From assembly GCA_004292605.1 (NCBI GenBank), contig RDXK01000102.1, positions 1 through 44,736 on the forward strand: DNA of 44,736 nt. Direction: 5' to 3'. Positions 34,250-43,962 of the stretch are shown here, in pieces. Position numbers and translations under genes: made by a program. Every line of letters begins with the position of its first letter. The first letter of the stretch is position 1. The notes beneath the pieces are model-generated. The model worked only from the letters and a program-made list of their open reading frames with translations, had not been told where the DNA came from and did no database searches. This stretch comes from Bacteroidota bacterium. Lineage in GTDB: Bacteria; Bacteroidota; Bacteroidia; Chitinophagales; Chitinophagaceae.

Positions 34250-34747
34250 TTAGTCGTTTTCCATAGTCATAATATCTCTATCAAACAAGTATAAACCACT
34301 TTTATCGTCGCCTATCATTTCTAGTTTATCGTTACAATCTCTGGCTAACTTTTCTTCTTCCATTTGTTCCATTACATACCACTGTAAAAAATTATGGGTA
34401 GCGTAATCTTTTTCTTTCAAGGCTATATCTACTAATTCGTTAATACTATTGCTTACAGCTAGTTCATGTTTTAGCAACTCCTCAAATGCCTTTTTTACGG
34501 AAACAAACGTGAGCACTGGCTGCTGTAAAGCTGGCACTACTGCGAACCCACCCCGCTCATTAATAAAGTGAATTAATTTAAGCATGTGCATACGCTCCTC
34601 ATCGGCGTGTTTGAAGAAAAAATTAGTTACACCTTTTAGTCCTGGCTGTATCTCGGCCCAGCTAGCCATTGCTAAATAAGCCTGCGAACTTTGGGCCTCC
34701 ATAGCTACTTGAGCATTGAGAGCATCCTGCATTATTTTCGATAACAT
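34250..34747 (-). CDS. ftnA: Ferritin
   Basis: The ATG at 34747 (MLSKIMQDALNAQ) is the standard ferritin start; the longer reading adds ten residues. 165 residues. Ferroxidase-site ligands are visible: Glu in the QVAMEAQSSQAYL helix, EER in KHADEERMHML, and later glutamates in HNFLQWYVMEQMEEE. Stores iron as a 24-mer cage. It is divergent from the TonB siderophore receptor, with duplicated 12-bp motifs in the gap, suggesting opposite control by iron. Confidence 0.93.
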   Translation of the reverse strand: MLSKIMQDALNAQVAMEAQSSQAYLAMASWAEIQPGLKGVTNFFFKHADEERMHMLKLIHFINERGGFAVVPALQQPVLTFVSVKKAFEELLKHELAVSNSINELVDIALKEKDYATHNFLQWYVMEQMEEEKLARDCNDKLEMIGDDKSGLYLFDRDIMTMEND

Positions 34748-34814
34748 ATTTTTAAAAATTTGAATAAAGGTAACCAAAAAATTACCCGCTTTTACCTAAC
34801 ACAGCGTTAAACGT

Positions 34815-34848
34815 TTTCCGCATTACGCTAATAGCATTTCCGCATTAC
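34815..34848. promoter_or_regulatory. Duplicated 12-bp motif between ferritin and TonB receptor
   Basis: TTTCCGCATTAC occurs at 34815-34826 and 34837-34848, a 22-base period (about two helical turns), in the 153-base gap between the divergent iron genes. Candidate operator for an iron-responsive regulator; it is not a classical Fur box. Confidence 0.45.
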
Positions 34849-34900
34849 ACAACTATGATGAGCTGTATAGCCAGTTGCTTTGCGGCCAAATTATACCATT

Positions 34901-37360
34901 ATGAGATTTTTTTACGCTATAGTAATTACCATAGTACCACTGCTCGCTTTTGCACAAGAAAAATTAACCATTCAAGGCAGTGTAACCAATGATGCCGGCG
35001 AACCCTTAGCCAATGCCACTATTATAATAAAGCCCACAAATACTACCACCATAACCAAAGCTAACGGCTTTTTTTCCATACAAACCACTGCTGCTGCAAA
35101 TCTTTCCCTTCAAGTACAATATGTAGGTTATAAAACATATACCAAAAAAATAACCACTAATAAATCTTCCACGGTAGAAGCCAATATTATACTTGATGAG
35201 CAAGATACCACCACCCTACAACAAGTAGAAATACTGGGAAGAAAACAAAAAAGTTATAAAAACGATTACAGTTTTGCAGGTAGTAAAGTAGCTATGCGTA
35301 CCAAGGATATACCACAGAGTATTAGTGTAGTTACCAAAGAACTGATGGATGACCGACAAATTTTTCGCTTAAACGATATTGGAAAAGCTACCACAGGGGT
35401 AAACCAATTTAGTGCCAATAACGATTTAACTATTCGCGGCTTTAGAGCATCCGAAGAAGCTCGATTAATTAATGGCTTAAGAAGTGGTCAGTTCTTCTTT
35501 ACACAGCCCATTACCGTAAACCTAGAACGTGTAGAAGTAATAAAAGGCCCTGCTAGTGCACTTTTTGGTAATGCACAACCCGGTGGAACCGTTAATATGG
35601 TAACCAAAAAACCATTGGCCTTTAAACGCCAAGCTGCGAATGTAACCGTGGGAAGCTTTAATACTTTCCGATCTGCTCTAGATTTTACTGGGCCGCTTAA
35701 CCAAGAAAAAACCTTGCTATACCGTTTTAACGTAGGCTATGAAAATGCCGGAAGCTTTAGAGATTTACAAGGTGGAGAAGTGTATATGATAGCACCATCG
35801 CTTACATTTTTACCATCGCCAAAAACCAGTGTAAATGCCGATTTAGTATTGGTGAATAACAATACCAAGCTCGACCGCGGCCAAGCAGTATTTGGTGCAG
35901 TAGCTGGTGTAACCAATTTACAAAGTACGCCCATTAACTTAGCCTTAGCTGCCACCAACGATCATTATCGAGTACAAGATTTAAGTGTAACACTCTCCTT
36001 ATCGCACAAGTTTAGCGAGAATTTTACCTTCAATGCCAGCTATATGAAATTTAGATGGAGTGAAGATTTAGCCGAGCACCGCACCTCAAATGCGTATGCC
36101 GTAGATACCTTAGGACAAACCATTAATACCATGGCGGGAATGCAAGTTTTTCTACGCCAACAGCAAATAATTACTGATAATATTGCCACCTACTTCAGCT
36201 ACAAGTTTACTACAGGCTTAGCAGAGCATACACTTGTTGCCGGACTCGATTATCTACAACAAGTGCGTCCGGTAGGTGGCAGCCAACTTACAGCTAGCGG
36301 CTACCGAAACCGTACGAATACCGCTGCAAGTGCCTATAATCGTGCCAATGGGGCCAATTTTAGTATGACCTCTATTGCAGGTGTACGGGCACCCGTGCCT
36401 AACGTACCACACTTTGATTTAACCAATGCTGGTGGTTACGGTTTTCGACTTTTTAGTAACTACTTATTCACCAATGCAGCCCTTGCAGCCACAAAATTTA
36501 CCAGTACAGGAGGCTATGTTCAGCACCTAGTAAAGTATAAAAAATGGCAGGCTTTGGTTGGGGCACGCTACGAAACTTACACCGACGTAGTGCGGTACCG
36601 AACCGGTAACGATAGCAATGTAGTACAACTAGCCTTTATACCAAGAATAGGCCTAACCTACGCCTTAACAAAAAATATTAATATTTACGGCACATATGCA
36701 CAAGGCTATATGCCTCAAGTGGCCGCTACATTAAGCAATCCGAATGCTGGCGGCCCTTTCGATCCACTTACTTCTAAACTAATAGAAGCGGGTGCAAAAG
36801 GAGAATTTTTTAACCAGCGATTACTAGCAAGTGTAGCTATTTACCAGCTGCAGCAAACCAATGTACTAGTACCCGACCCTCAACCAGGCAACCCCGATTT
36901 TAGGCGCCAGCGTGGGCTGCAAGAGGCAAAAGGCGTAGAGCTAGAAGCCACAGGCTACATTACTAATAACCTAAGCATAAGTATGGGATACGCGTATAAC
37001 GATGCCAAAATTGTAGATGATATAGCTACTGTAAAAGGCTTAGTAAAAGAAAATGCCCCGTTACACAATGGTAACTTATGGCTTAAATACCACGCGAAAA
37101 ACGGAAGGTTCAATGGCCTAGGAATTGCCGCTGGTATAAACCATGTAAGCGAACGTAGCCCCAGCCTTACCAGAACCTTTATAATACCCGCTTACACACT
37201 AATAGATGCAGCTGTTTACTATCAATATAATAAGTATAAACTATCTGTAAACTTCAATAATATTACCAACCAAAAACATTGGGTAGGTGGTTACGATTTT
37301 TTAAGAATGTTTCCAGGTGCACCTAGAAACGTATTATTTTCCTTTGGGTATATTCTTTAA
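34901..37360 (+). CDS. TonB-dependent siderophore receptor
   Basis: The ATG at 34901 (MRFFYAIVITIVPLLAFAQ) begins a good signal peptide; an upstream TTG is not needed. 819 residues. N-terminal carboxypeptidase-regulatory-like domain (about 22-105), then plug domain (RTKDIPQSISVVTKELMDD, ...VIKGPASALFGNAQPGG) and 22-strand barrel with the siderophore-receptor end (terminal Phe/aromatic, FSFGYIL). Imports a ferric siderophore; the substrate cannot be named. Followed by PepSY and DUF6607-like genes in the same direction. Confidence 0.93.
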   Translation: MRFFYAIVITIVPLLAFAQEKLTIQGSVTNDAGEPLANATIIIKPTNTTTITKANGFFSIQTTAAANLSLQVQYVGYKTYTKKITTNKSSTVEANIILDEQDTTTLQQVEILGRKQKSYKNDYSFAGSKVAMRTKDIPQSISVVTKELMDDRQIFRLNDIGKATTGVNQFSANNDLTIRGFRASEEARLINGLRSGQFFFTQPITVNLERVEVIKGPASALFGNAQPGGTVNMVTKKPLAFKRQAANVTVGSFNTFRSALDFTGPLNQEKTLLYRFNVGYENAGSFRDLQGGEVYMIAPSLTFLPSPKTSVNADLVLVNNNTKLDRGQAVFGAVAGVTNLQSTPINLALAATNDHYRVQDLSVTLSLSHKFSENFTFNASYMKFRWSEDLAEHRTSNAYAVDTLGQTINTMAGMQVFLRQQQIITDNIATYFSYKFTTGLAEHTLVAGLDYLQQVRPVGGSQLTASGYRNRTNTAASAYNRANGANFSMTSIAGVRAPVPNVPHFDLTNAGGYGFRLFSNYLFTNAALAATKFTSTGGYVQHLVKYKKWQALVGARYETYTDVVRYRTGNDSNVVQLAFIPRIGLTYALTKNINIYGTYAQGYMPQVAATLSNPNAGGPFDPLTSKLIEAGAKGEFFNQRLLASVAIYQLQQTNVLVPDPQPGNPDFRRQRGLQEAKGVELEATGYITNNLSISMGYAYNDAKIVDDIATVKGLVKENAPLHNGNLWLKYHAKNGRFNGLGIAAGINHVSERSPSLTRTFIIPAYTLIDAAVYYQYNKYKLSVNFNNITNQKHWVGGYDFLRMFPGAPRNVLFSFGYIL

Positions 37361-37371
37361 TTTTTATAAAT

Positions 37372-38499
37372 ATGAAGAAAATAAAAAGTCAATTACTATG
37401 GCTACATCGCTGGCTAGGCATCATCACCGGGCTGGTGGTATTCCTTGTTTCGCTTAGTGGCTGTATTTATGTGTTTGAAGAAGAATTACGTGCTACTTTT
37501 CAAAAGGACTATTTATTTGTGCAGCCCGAAGGTGCAAGAAAATCTGTAGATCAATTATTGGCCATCATACTTACGGCACACCCAAAAGAAACTATAACGC
37601 AGCTACGATTTAAAGAAGAAACCAATGCTGCATTTATAGCCATTACACAATCGGATAAAGCTATTTCTGTGAATCCGTATACTGGAAGCATTTTGGGTGT
37701 TAGAAATTTGAAAGCCGATCTTCTCACACTCACCATTCAGTTTCATGAAACACTTTTCTTGGGCGATGTAGGCAAGGAAATTATTAAATGGAATGTACTC
37801 ATCTTCTTTTTTTTATGCATCACGGGCTTGGTGCTTTGGTGGCCCAAACAAAAGCGATTTTTACGTCAGGCACTCACCATAAAATGGAATGCAAAATTTA
37901 AACGGGTAAACTGGGATTTACACAGTGTATTGGGTTTTTACGCATTGATAATTTTGGTACTCATTAGTGCTACTGGTATTTTCTGGACTTTTGATAATGC
38001 AAAGAAACTTGTTTCCTTTGCCACAGGTGCACCCATTACTAAAACAAAGGCCCCTGAAGTGCCCAAGCAAACACCCAGAGTATATAGCTGGCAAGCAGCG
38101 TATGATTATTGCAAAAATACCTATCCGGGAGCCTATCAAGTATTTATCAATCAGCCGCCAAAACCTACCGAACCATTGCGAGTGTTAATGCGGTATCCCT
38201 ACCAAGTGGTTCGTAAACAAAACACTATTTTCTTTCACCCAGAAAACGGACAAGTTTTACGAGCCGATTTGTTTGCTAATTATACAGCGTACGACAAAGT
38301 AATGCGAAGCAATTTTGATTTTCATACGGGTAGAATTCCTGCACTTGGCTTGTTCGGAAAACTACTATACTTTTTTGCAAGCCTAATAGCCACATCACTT
38401 CCTGTAACTGGTTTTATCATCTGGTGGGGGCGTGGAGCAAAAAAGAAAAAGCCGCTGAAACAGCCCGTAAAAATTGAATTACAGCCTAGTTTGGCCTAA
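37372..38499 (+). CDS. PepSY-associated membrane protein, ferric-reductase-like
   Basis: 375 residues, starting 12 bases after the receptor stop. PepSY_TM architecture: first membrane helix (about 14-34) with WLHRWLGIITGLVVF, central PepSY-type loops, helices at about 140-160, 185-205 and near 335-355, and the His residues LHRW, FHETLF, DLHSVLG and DFHTG typical of the family, which could bind heme. Such proteins next to siderophore receptors are thought to reduce or help release iron at the inner membrane; this is family knowledge, not proven here. Confidence 0.87.
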   Translation: MKKIKSQLLWLHRWLGIITGLVVFLVSLSGCIYVFEEELRATFQKDYLFVQPEGARKSVDQLLAIILTAHPKETITQLRFKEETNAAFIAITQSDKAISVNPYTGSILGVRNLKADLLTLTIQFHETLFLGDVGKEIIKWNVLIFFFLCITGLVLWWPKQKRFLRQALTIKWNAKFKRVNWDLHSVLGFYALIILVLISATGIFWTFDNAKKLVSFATGAPITKTKAPEVPKQTPRVYSWQAAYDYCKNTYPGAYQVFINQPPKPTEPLRVLMRYPYQVVRKQNTIFFHPENGQVLRADLFANYTAYDKVMRSNFDFHTGRIPALGLFGKLLYFFASLIATSLPVTGFIIWWGRGAKKKKPLKQPVKIELQPSLA

Positions 38500-38535
38500 G
38501 TACCTAGAGTTCGTTTTGTTGCTACTTTTTTATAC

Positions 38536-38566
38536 AACCATTGCCAGTACAGGTGATGGTTTTTTT
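38536..38566 (+). terminator. Terminator after PepSY gene
   Basis: AACCAT (38536-38541) pairs with ATGGTT (38556-38561), inner CC/GG pair, then T-run. Weak to moderate stem. Confidence 0.5.
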
Positions 38567-38601
38567 ATCAATACTAACAAGGAAAATATCATTCAAAAAT
38601 G

Positions 38602-38620
38602 GCCAATAGCTTTTATTGGC
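38602..38620. repeat. Inverted repeat upstream of DUF6607-like gene
   Basis: GCCAATA (38602-38608) pairs exactly with TATTGGC (38614-38620) around a 5-base loop, about 115 bases before the ATG. Possible operator; no known motif match. Confidence 0.4.
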
Positions 38621-38735
38621 ACAAATCAGATTTTACCATTTACGTAAATGAGTTTTCCCAATAGCAACAGTGTTTGTCATTCTATTGCAATTTTTTTGTC
38701 ATGTAATTATCATTTACAAATTCAAATAAAAAAAT

Positions 38736-39671
38736 ATGCGATTAGGATCCGTTTTAGTGAGTGTAGGTTTGCTTTTAGCAAGTAGTGTAGGTGCACAGTT
38801 TAAAGAGGGCAAACAGTTGATTGAGAAAATGTGTGGCTGCTATGAAGTAAGCTTTCAATATGCCGAAACATTTGCCGCCGATACCAGTTATAAATTTCAT
38901 GCCAGAGAAAAAACCAAAGCACTCGAGTGGGTTACTCCAGCGTATGAAGGTAATACCATTGTTCTACAACATATTTTAGTGATAAATGATTCCACTATAA
39001 TAAAACATTGGCGACAAGATTGGGAGTATGAAGCTAAAGAAGCCCTAACCTTTGTGGGCAATAAAGAATGGCGAAAAACAGCGGTTAGTAGCCCTAAAAA
39101 AACATGGACCCAAACCGTGTGGGAAGTAGATGATGCTCCACGCTACCAAGGCACCAGCACTTGGGTAACTACGCCACAGCAAACATTTTGGTACAATGTT
39201 ACCGATGCTCCGCTACCACGTAGGGAGTATACCAAAAGGAACGACTACCAAATACTACGAAGAGGTAATAAAATATATATGAATGAAACTGGATGGGTAC
39301 ACGAGCAAGACAATGAAAAAATACGTACCACAGGAAATATCCGTGAAACTATTGCCCATGAAAAAGGCCTTAATGACTACAAAAAAATAAGCGATAGTAA
39401 ATGTGCCCAAGCCCAAGTTTGGTGGCAACAAAACGCTCCTTTTTGGAAGACGGTTCGCCAGCAATGGATGCAGAAAATAAAAGCTGCTAATGGTGTTAAA
39501 CTACAACCAAAAGTAGAGGGTAAACGCATGGATGAATATTTTACTACCCATTGGAAACTATGGCAGCAAGGCAAAGCCACAGCAGCAAATACGCAGGAAG
39601 CTATTGGTAAAACGATCGACTTATTTCTGCAGGAAACACCATCTTCATCCATCACCGCACAAGCTAGATGA
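38736..39671 (+). CDS. DUF6607-like secreted protein
   Basis: 311 residues with a signal peptide (cleavage near VGAQ, residue 21). The mature part begins with a conserved MCGCYEVSFQYAETF segment that I associate with the DUF6607 family; later segments are WRQDWEYE, WEVDDAPRYQG and YTKRNDYQILRR. Function unknown, but the family often lies near TonB receptors and PepSY proteins, as here, so a periplasmic role in iron or heme handling is likely. It is separated from the PepSY gene by 236 bases with its own upstream repeat, so it may have its own promoter. Confidence 0.7.
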   Translation: MRLGSVLVSVGLLLASSVGAQFKEGKQLIEKMCGCYEVSFQYAETFAADTSYKFHAREKTKALEWVTPAYEGNTIVLQHILVINDSTIIKHWRQDWEYEAKEALTFVGNKEWRKTAVSSPKKTWTQTVWEVDDAPRYQGTSTWVTTPQQTFWYNVTDAPLPRREYTKRNDYQILRRGNKIYMNETGWVHEQDNEKIRTTGNIRETIAHEKGLNDYKKISDSKCAQAQVWWQQNAPFWKTVRQQWMQKIKAANGVKLQPKVEGKRMDEYFTTHWKLWQQGKATAANTQEAIGKTIDLFLQETPSSSITAQAR

Positions 39672-39739
39672 TTAGTGTACGGTAGCAAATACTTACAGCA
39701 GTGATTAAGTAGTACAGGGCACAAATAACAAGAAAAATA

Positions 39740-39776
39740 AAAACGGATAAGCAGCGAGACTACTTATCCGTTTTTT
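39740..39776. terminator. Bidirectional terminator
   Basis: AAACGGATAAG (39741-39751) pairs with CTTATCCGTTT and T-run (39763-39776), 11-base loop. Separates the DUF6607-like gene and convergent prfA. Confidence 0.85.
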
Positions 39777-39799
39777 ATGAAATAATTATCGAGGCTCTA

Positions 39800-40861
39800 T
39801 TACTTATTCAGCATTTTTTCTGCGTTTTCAGCTACTTGCAAGGCCTCAATAAATTCTTCTAATTCACCATTTACCACCGCATCTAAATTATAGCTAGTAA
39901 GGCCAATTCTATGGTCGGTTACACGGCCTTGTGGCCAGTTATACGTACGTATTTTAGCACTTCTATCACCCGTACTTACCAAGGTTTTTCTGTGGCGGGC
40001 TATTTCATCTTCCTGCTTACGTACTTGCTCCTCGTACAGTTTTGTACGAAGCATATTCATGGCTTTTTCGCGGTTGCCTAACTGACTACGTTCCGTTTGG
40101 CACACTACCACCACACCCGTGGGTAAGTGGGTAAGCATTACTTTAGTTTCTACCTTGTTTACGTTCTGTCCACCAGCACCACCGCTTCGGGCAGTTTCCA
40201 TTTTTACATCGGCATCTCTTAATTCAAAATCTATTTCTTCCGCTTCGGGCATTACCGCCACGGTGGCAGCACTAGTGTGTACCCTACCTTGTGTTTCTGT
40301 ACTTGGTACCCGCTGTACACGGTGTACACCACTTTCAAATTTTAAAGTTCCATATACATCTTCACCACTTACCTCCAGCATTACCTCCTTGTAGCCACCT
40401 ACGGTACCTTCGCTTTCGCTTACTACAGCAGTTTTCCAGCCCTTTTTAGCACAGTAGCGTAGGTACATACCTAATAAGTCGCCTACAAACAAACTGGCCT
40501 CATCACCACCTGTTCCGGCACGTAATTCTATCACCGCATTCTTATCATCTTGCGGATCTTTTGGTATCAACAGCTTGGTGAGTTCCTTTTCTAATCGAGT
40601 TTTATTTTCCTCAAGTTCAGGCAATTCTAGCTTGGCTAGTTCCTTCATTTCCTCATCATTGCCATTCAAACTTTCCTTTGCAAATTCATAATCGGCCATT
40701 ACTTTTCTATACTCCTCGTAAGGCTGAACTATTTTTTCTAATTGACGGTATTCTTTGCTATGCTGTTGAAATTGCTTTTGGTTATTGATTATTTCAGGGT
40801 TGGTAAGGGCTATACCTACTTGCTCAAACCTGGCTTTTAAACTATCTAACTGTTCTATCAT
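39800..40861 (-). CDS. prfA: Peptide chain release factor 1
   Basis: 353 residues. Catalytic GGQ at 230-232 in [13 protein letters not shown]. The codon-recognition motif reads Pro-Ser-Thr in [13 protein letters not shown], against Pro-Ala-Thr in E. coli RF1; the PxT pattern is kept. Releases peptides at UAA and UAG. No frameshift element is visible. Divergent from the amidohydrolase gene. Confidence 0.95.
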   Translation of the reverse strand: MIEQLDSLKARFEQVGIALTNPEIINNQKQFQQHSKEYRQLEKIVQPYEEYRKVMADYEFAKESLNGNDEEMKELAKLELPELEENKTRLEKELTKLLIPKDPQDDKNAVIELRAGTGGDEASLFVGDLLGMYLRYCAKKGWKTAVVSESEGTVGGYKEVMLEVSGEDVYGTLKFESGVHRVQRVPSTETQGRVHTSAATVAVMPEAEEIDFELRDADVKMETARSGGAGGQNVNKVETKVMLTHLPTGVVVVCQTERSQLGNREKAMNMLRTKLYEEQVRKQEDEIARHRKTLVSTGDRSAKIRTYNWPQGRVTDHRIGLTSYNLDAVVNGELEEFIEALQVAENAEKMLNK

Positions 40862-40986
40862 ATCAAACTATTTTACCGAAAACCATGGCCGACGAACGTA
40901 TAAACCTTTGCCGTGTGCCCAATTTTATACTAAGGAACATTTTTCCGGTGTGCAAAATTACTGTTTTTCCTTCGGTTTTTGCCTGC

Positions 40987-40994
40987 TACCTTTA
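40987..40994 (+). promoter_or_regulatory. -7 box almost touching the amidohydrolase start
   Basis: TACCTTTA, one base off TAnnTTTG, ends four bases before the ATG at 40999. If used, the transcript would begin at or next to the start codon and be leaderless. Confidence 0.4.
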
Positions 40995-40998
40995 GCCC

Positions 40999-42135
40999 AT
41001 GCCTTACAAAAGCTATTTGCCTACGGCGCTATTTAACGGTACCGAATTTTTATACAATCACACTATTACAGTTACCAGTGAAGGTGTGGTACACGCTATT
41101 GAGCCGGAGCAGAACGTTCCCGATGCGGTGAAAATGGATGGAATTATTTGTGCAGCTTTTGTAAATGCACATTGCCATTTGGAGCTGAGTCATTTACACC
41201 AAATCATTCCCCAAAAAACGGGGTTGGTAGGGTTTATTGAGCAAATATTAGCCTGTAGGCAAGCGGATGATACGTTGATAAGTAAAGCTGCATTGCAGGC
41301 CGATGGGGCTATGTATGTCCAAGGTATACAAGCTGTGGTAGATATTAGTAACACCGCTATTACGGCTCCTATAAAAAAGCAAAGTTCCGTTAGGTATTAT
41401 ACTTGTGTGGAAACCAGTGGATTTCACCCTGCCATTGCGGAAACAAGGTTTACTGTGGCGGAACAAGTTTGGCAGTTATTTACGGAGCATGGATTATTGG
41501 CAGGTATAGTACCCCATGCACCTTATTCGGTAAGTACGGAACTTTTCCAACTTATACGCCAAGCGGGTGCAGCATTACAAAGTATACATAATCAAGAAAC
41601 TGCGGCAGAGCATCGCTTTTTCATGGAAAAACAAGGCGATTTTTTACAATTGTACCAGCATTTAGGTGTATCGTTAGAGCATTTTTCTGCCTCCGGTAAA
41701 TCGAGCATTGAAACCATCACACCTCAATTGGCCACCGACCGACCCTTTATTTTAGTGCACAATACCTTCACCACTGAAGAGGATGTGGCCTTTATTAAGA
41801 ACCACTTTGCCCAACCCTATTTCTGCATTTGTGCTAACGCCAATTTGTATATAGAAAATAGCTTGCCCAACATTCCTTTACTAGTATCCTCAGCCATTCC
41901 ATTATTGTTAGGTACCGATAGTTTGGCCAGTAATCACACCCTGAGCATTGCGGAGGAGATAAAAACCCTAACCCAGTTTTTTCCTGAAATTTCGCTACAA
42001 GTGTGGCTACAAGCAGCTACATACAACGGGGCTAGAGCGATGGGCCTAGAGCATGAATTGGGTAAACTTGCGGTGGGTAAACAGCCTGGTATAGTTTGCC
42101 TACACCCAAACTTTAGTGTAACCCGTTTAGCATAA
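40999..42135 (+). CDS. Amidohydrolase superfamily deaminase-like protein
   Basis: 378 residues. Metal ligands are NAHCHLELSH (HxH), HAPYSVS, VHNTF and the catalytic Asp in LGTDSLASNHTLS, the order of ATZ/TRZ-chlorohydrolase and aminodeoxyfutalosine-deaminase-like enzymes; the HxHLELS signature is typical of that subgroup. The substrate is probably an amino-substituted purine or nucleoside derivative, but context gives no help. ATG start supported by N-terminal beta-strand and promoter box. A terminator follows immediately. Confidence 0.85.
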   Translation: MPYKSYLPTALFNGTEFLYNHTITVTSEGVVHAIEPEQNVPDAVKMDGIICAAFVNAHCHLELSHLHQIIPQKTGLVGFIEQILACRQADDTLISKAALQADGAMYVQGIQAVVDISNTAITAPIKKQSSVRYYTCVETSGFHPAIAETRFTVAEQVWQLFTEHGLLAGIVPHAPYSVSTELFQLIRQAGAALQSIHNQETAAEHRFFMEKQGDFLQLYQHLGVSLEHFSASGKSSIETITPQLATDRPFILVHNTFTTEEDVAFIKNHFAQPYFCICANANLYIENSLPNIPLLVSSAIPLLLGTDSLASNHTLSIAEEIKTLTQFFPEISLQVWLQAATYNGARAMGLEHELGKLAVGKQPGIVCLHPNFSVTRLA

Positions 42136-42165
42136 AAAAGGCAACCATTGCTAGTTGCCCTTTTT
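42134..42165. terminator. Bidirectional terminator
   Basis: AAAAAAGGCAAC pairs with GTTGCC plus T-run, 8-base loop. The left arm overlaps the amidohydrolase TAA. Shared with convergent frr. Confidence 0.75.
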
Positions 42166-42176
42166 AAAAGTATTTG

Positions 42177-42740
42177 CTACACCGTCATCATTTCTTTTTC
42201 CTTGGCGGCCAGTAGTTTATCTACAAGATTAATGTGTTTATCTGTGGCTTCTTGGATAGTTTTTTCTGCGTCCTTAGCAGTATCCTCGCTTAAGCCATCT
42301 TTCTGTAATTTCTTAATGCCTTCTATACCATCGCGGCGGTTATTGCGGATGGTTACTTTGGCTTGTTCGCCTTCGGCAGCGGCCCGTTTTACTAGTTCAC
42401 GGCGGCGTTCCTCTGTTAAAGGAGGTAAAAATAGTCGAATTTGTACACCATCGTTCTGTGGTGTTACGCCAATATTGGCCATTAAAATAGCACGCTCTAT
42501 GGGGGCGATCATATTTTTTTCCCAAGGTTGAATGCTTAGGGTACGAGCATCTAAAATATTAATATTAGCTATTTGAGAAATGGGCGTGGGTGCACCATAA
42601 TACTCCGCCATAATACCGTTGAGCATATCCGGACTAGCTTTACCAGCTCGAATTTTAACCAATTCACCCTCAAAAAAATGAATCGCTTTTTTCATCGATT
42701 CTTCCACACTGTCAATAATAATATCCAATTCTTCAGACAT
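42177..42740 (-). CDS. frr: Ribosome recycling factor
   Basis: The ATG at 42740 (MSEELDIIIDSVEESM) is the usual start; the longer reading is not supported. 187 residues. Family segments are KIRAGKASPDML, the IQPWEKNMI turn, and NDGVQIRLFLPPLTEERRREL. Releases ribosomes after termination with EF-G. pyrH, often adjacent, is not here; the upstream neighbour is a WecA-type gene. Confidence 0.95.
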   Translation of the reverse strand: MSEELDIIIDSVEESMKKAIHFFEGELVKIRAGKASPDMLNGIMAEYYGAPTPISQIANINILDARTLSIQPWEKNMIAPIERAILMANIGVTPQNDGVQIRLFLPPLTEERRRELVKRAAAEGEQAKVTIRNNRRDGIEGIKKLQKDGLSEDTAKDAEKTIQEATDKHINLVDKLLAAKEKEMMTV

Positions 42741-42813
42741 GGTATAAATAATTATAAGGTCGCAAAAATAAGCGATGATTTTGCTCGGCAATAAAAAAGC
42801 TCAGGGAAAGGAA

Positions 42814-43962
42814 TTAATTCGACTGTTCTAAACTGCTTGTCTTAGATTTTGAATCGAAAATATTTACCAACTTAACAGCGGCCTTAGGCAGTTCGGTTTT
42901 AATATTTCCATCGGCACCTACCACTTTCATGCCTATAGCATGCCTAGTAATGTACAACACATAAATTAGTGCAAAGAACAAAAGTATCAAGGTACAGATA
43001 GTTAATGTACTATCGTAAGGAGCCAACAGCAACTCAAGCCCAATAAAACCAACGCTACAAAAAGCGATAGTGAGCGTTACGGTGCGGTGATTTAAACCTC
43101 TATCTAATAAAAAATGGTGAAAATGGTTTCTATCGGGAGAAAAAGGTGAACGGCGTTTGAAAATCCTCAATGCAAATACCCTCAGCGTATCTAACAATGG
43201 CACCAAAATTACCGCAAAACCCAGGGCGGCAGAGTGTGGAACCGGATATTTGCCATAAGTGGGGGCGGCAGCTATAAAATGTATCACTAAAATGGAAGCC
43301 ACGGTACCTATTAAAAGCGAACCTGTATCGCCCATAAAAATACGTGCTGGCTGGTAATTGTAAATTAAGAAACTAGCTACGGCACCGGAGGCACAAAAGG
43401 CCAAAATAGCATAACTCCAATCCTGGTTTATGGCAAACAGAATACCTAAAGTAATAAAGGTTACGCTAGCCACCGTACCTGCCAAACCATCTACCCCGTC
43501 AATCAAATTAAAAGCATTGATGGTAACTAAAATAGTAAAGGCCGTAAGCAACCAAGCAAAGCTTTCGTTCAACACGCCAAAACCCAAAAAACCTTGCATA
43601 TCGCCAATAATCAATTTTGCTTTGAAAATGAGGATTACCGCGGCGAATATTTGACCGATAAATTTTTTATGAGCAGAAATAACCACTATATCATCCTTTA
43701 CACCCAAAAAGAAAATGATTAAAAAGCTCAATATATAATACTGAAATTCCGGATTGGCAGAAAAACTTATGTTAAGCAAGCAGCTCACCAAAAGACCGGC
43801 AAAAATGCCGATGCCGCCTAAACTAGAAATAGGGTTTTTATGAACTTTACGTTCGTCGGGCAAATCGTATAATTTCTTATCTGCCGCTATTTGTATAATT
43901 ACAGGAATAGAGTAAAAGCTTATGAAAAACGCTACAATCCAGCCAGTTATAATATGATCCAT
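42814..43962 (-). CDS. WecA/MraY-type UDP-GlcNAc (or related) undecaprenyl-phosphate transferase
   Basis: The ATG at 43962 (MDHIITGWIVAFF) places the first helix at the start; the upstream extension is polar and unsupported. 382 residues with about ten membrane segments. Family motifs: LGVKDD (first Asp pair), NAFNLIDGVDGLAG, FMGDTGSLLIG, and the His-rich DRNHFHHFL cytoplasmic loop. It links a sugar-1-phosphate to undecaprenyl phosphate, starting O-antigen, capsule or other glycan. The His motif favours WecA over MraY; the sugar is not certain. Confidence 0.88.
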   Translation of the reverse strand: MDHIITGWIVAFFISFYSIPVIIQIAADKKLYDLPDERKVHKNPISSLGGIGIFAGLLVSCLLNISFSANPEFQYYILSFLIIFFLGVKDDIVVISAHKKFIGQIFAAVILIFKAKLIIGDMQGFLGFGVLNESFAWLLTAFTILVTINAFNLIDGVDGLAGTVASVTFITLGILFAINQDWSYAILAFCASGAVASFLIYNYQPARIFMGDTGSLLIGTVASILVIHFIAAAPTYGKYPVPHSAALGFAVILVPLLDTLRVFALRIFKRRSPFSPDRNHFHHFLLDRGLNHRTVTLTIAFCSVGFIGLELLLAPYDSTLTICTLILLFFALIYVLYITRHAIGMKVVGADGNIKTELPKAAVKLVNIFDSKSKTSSLEQSN

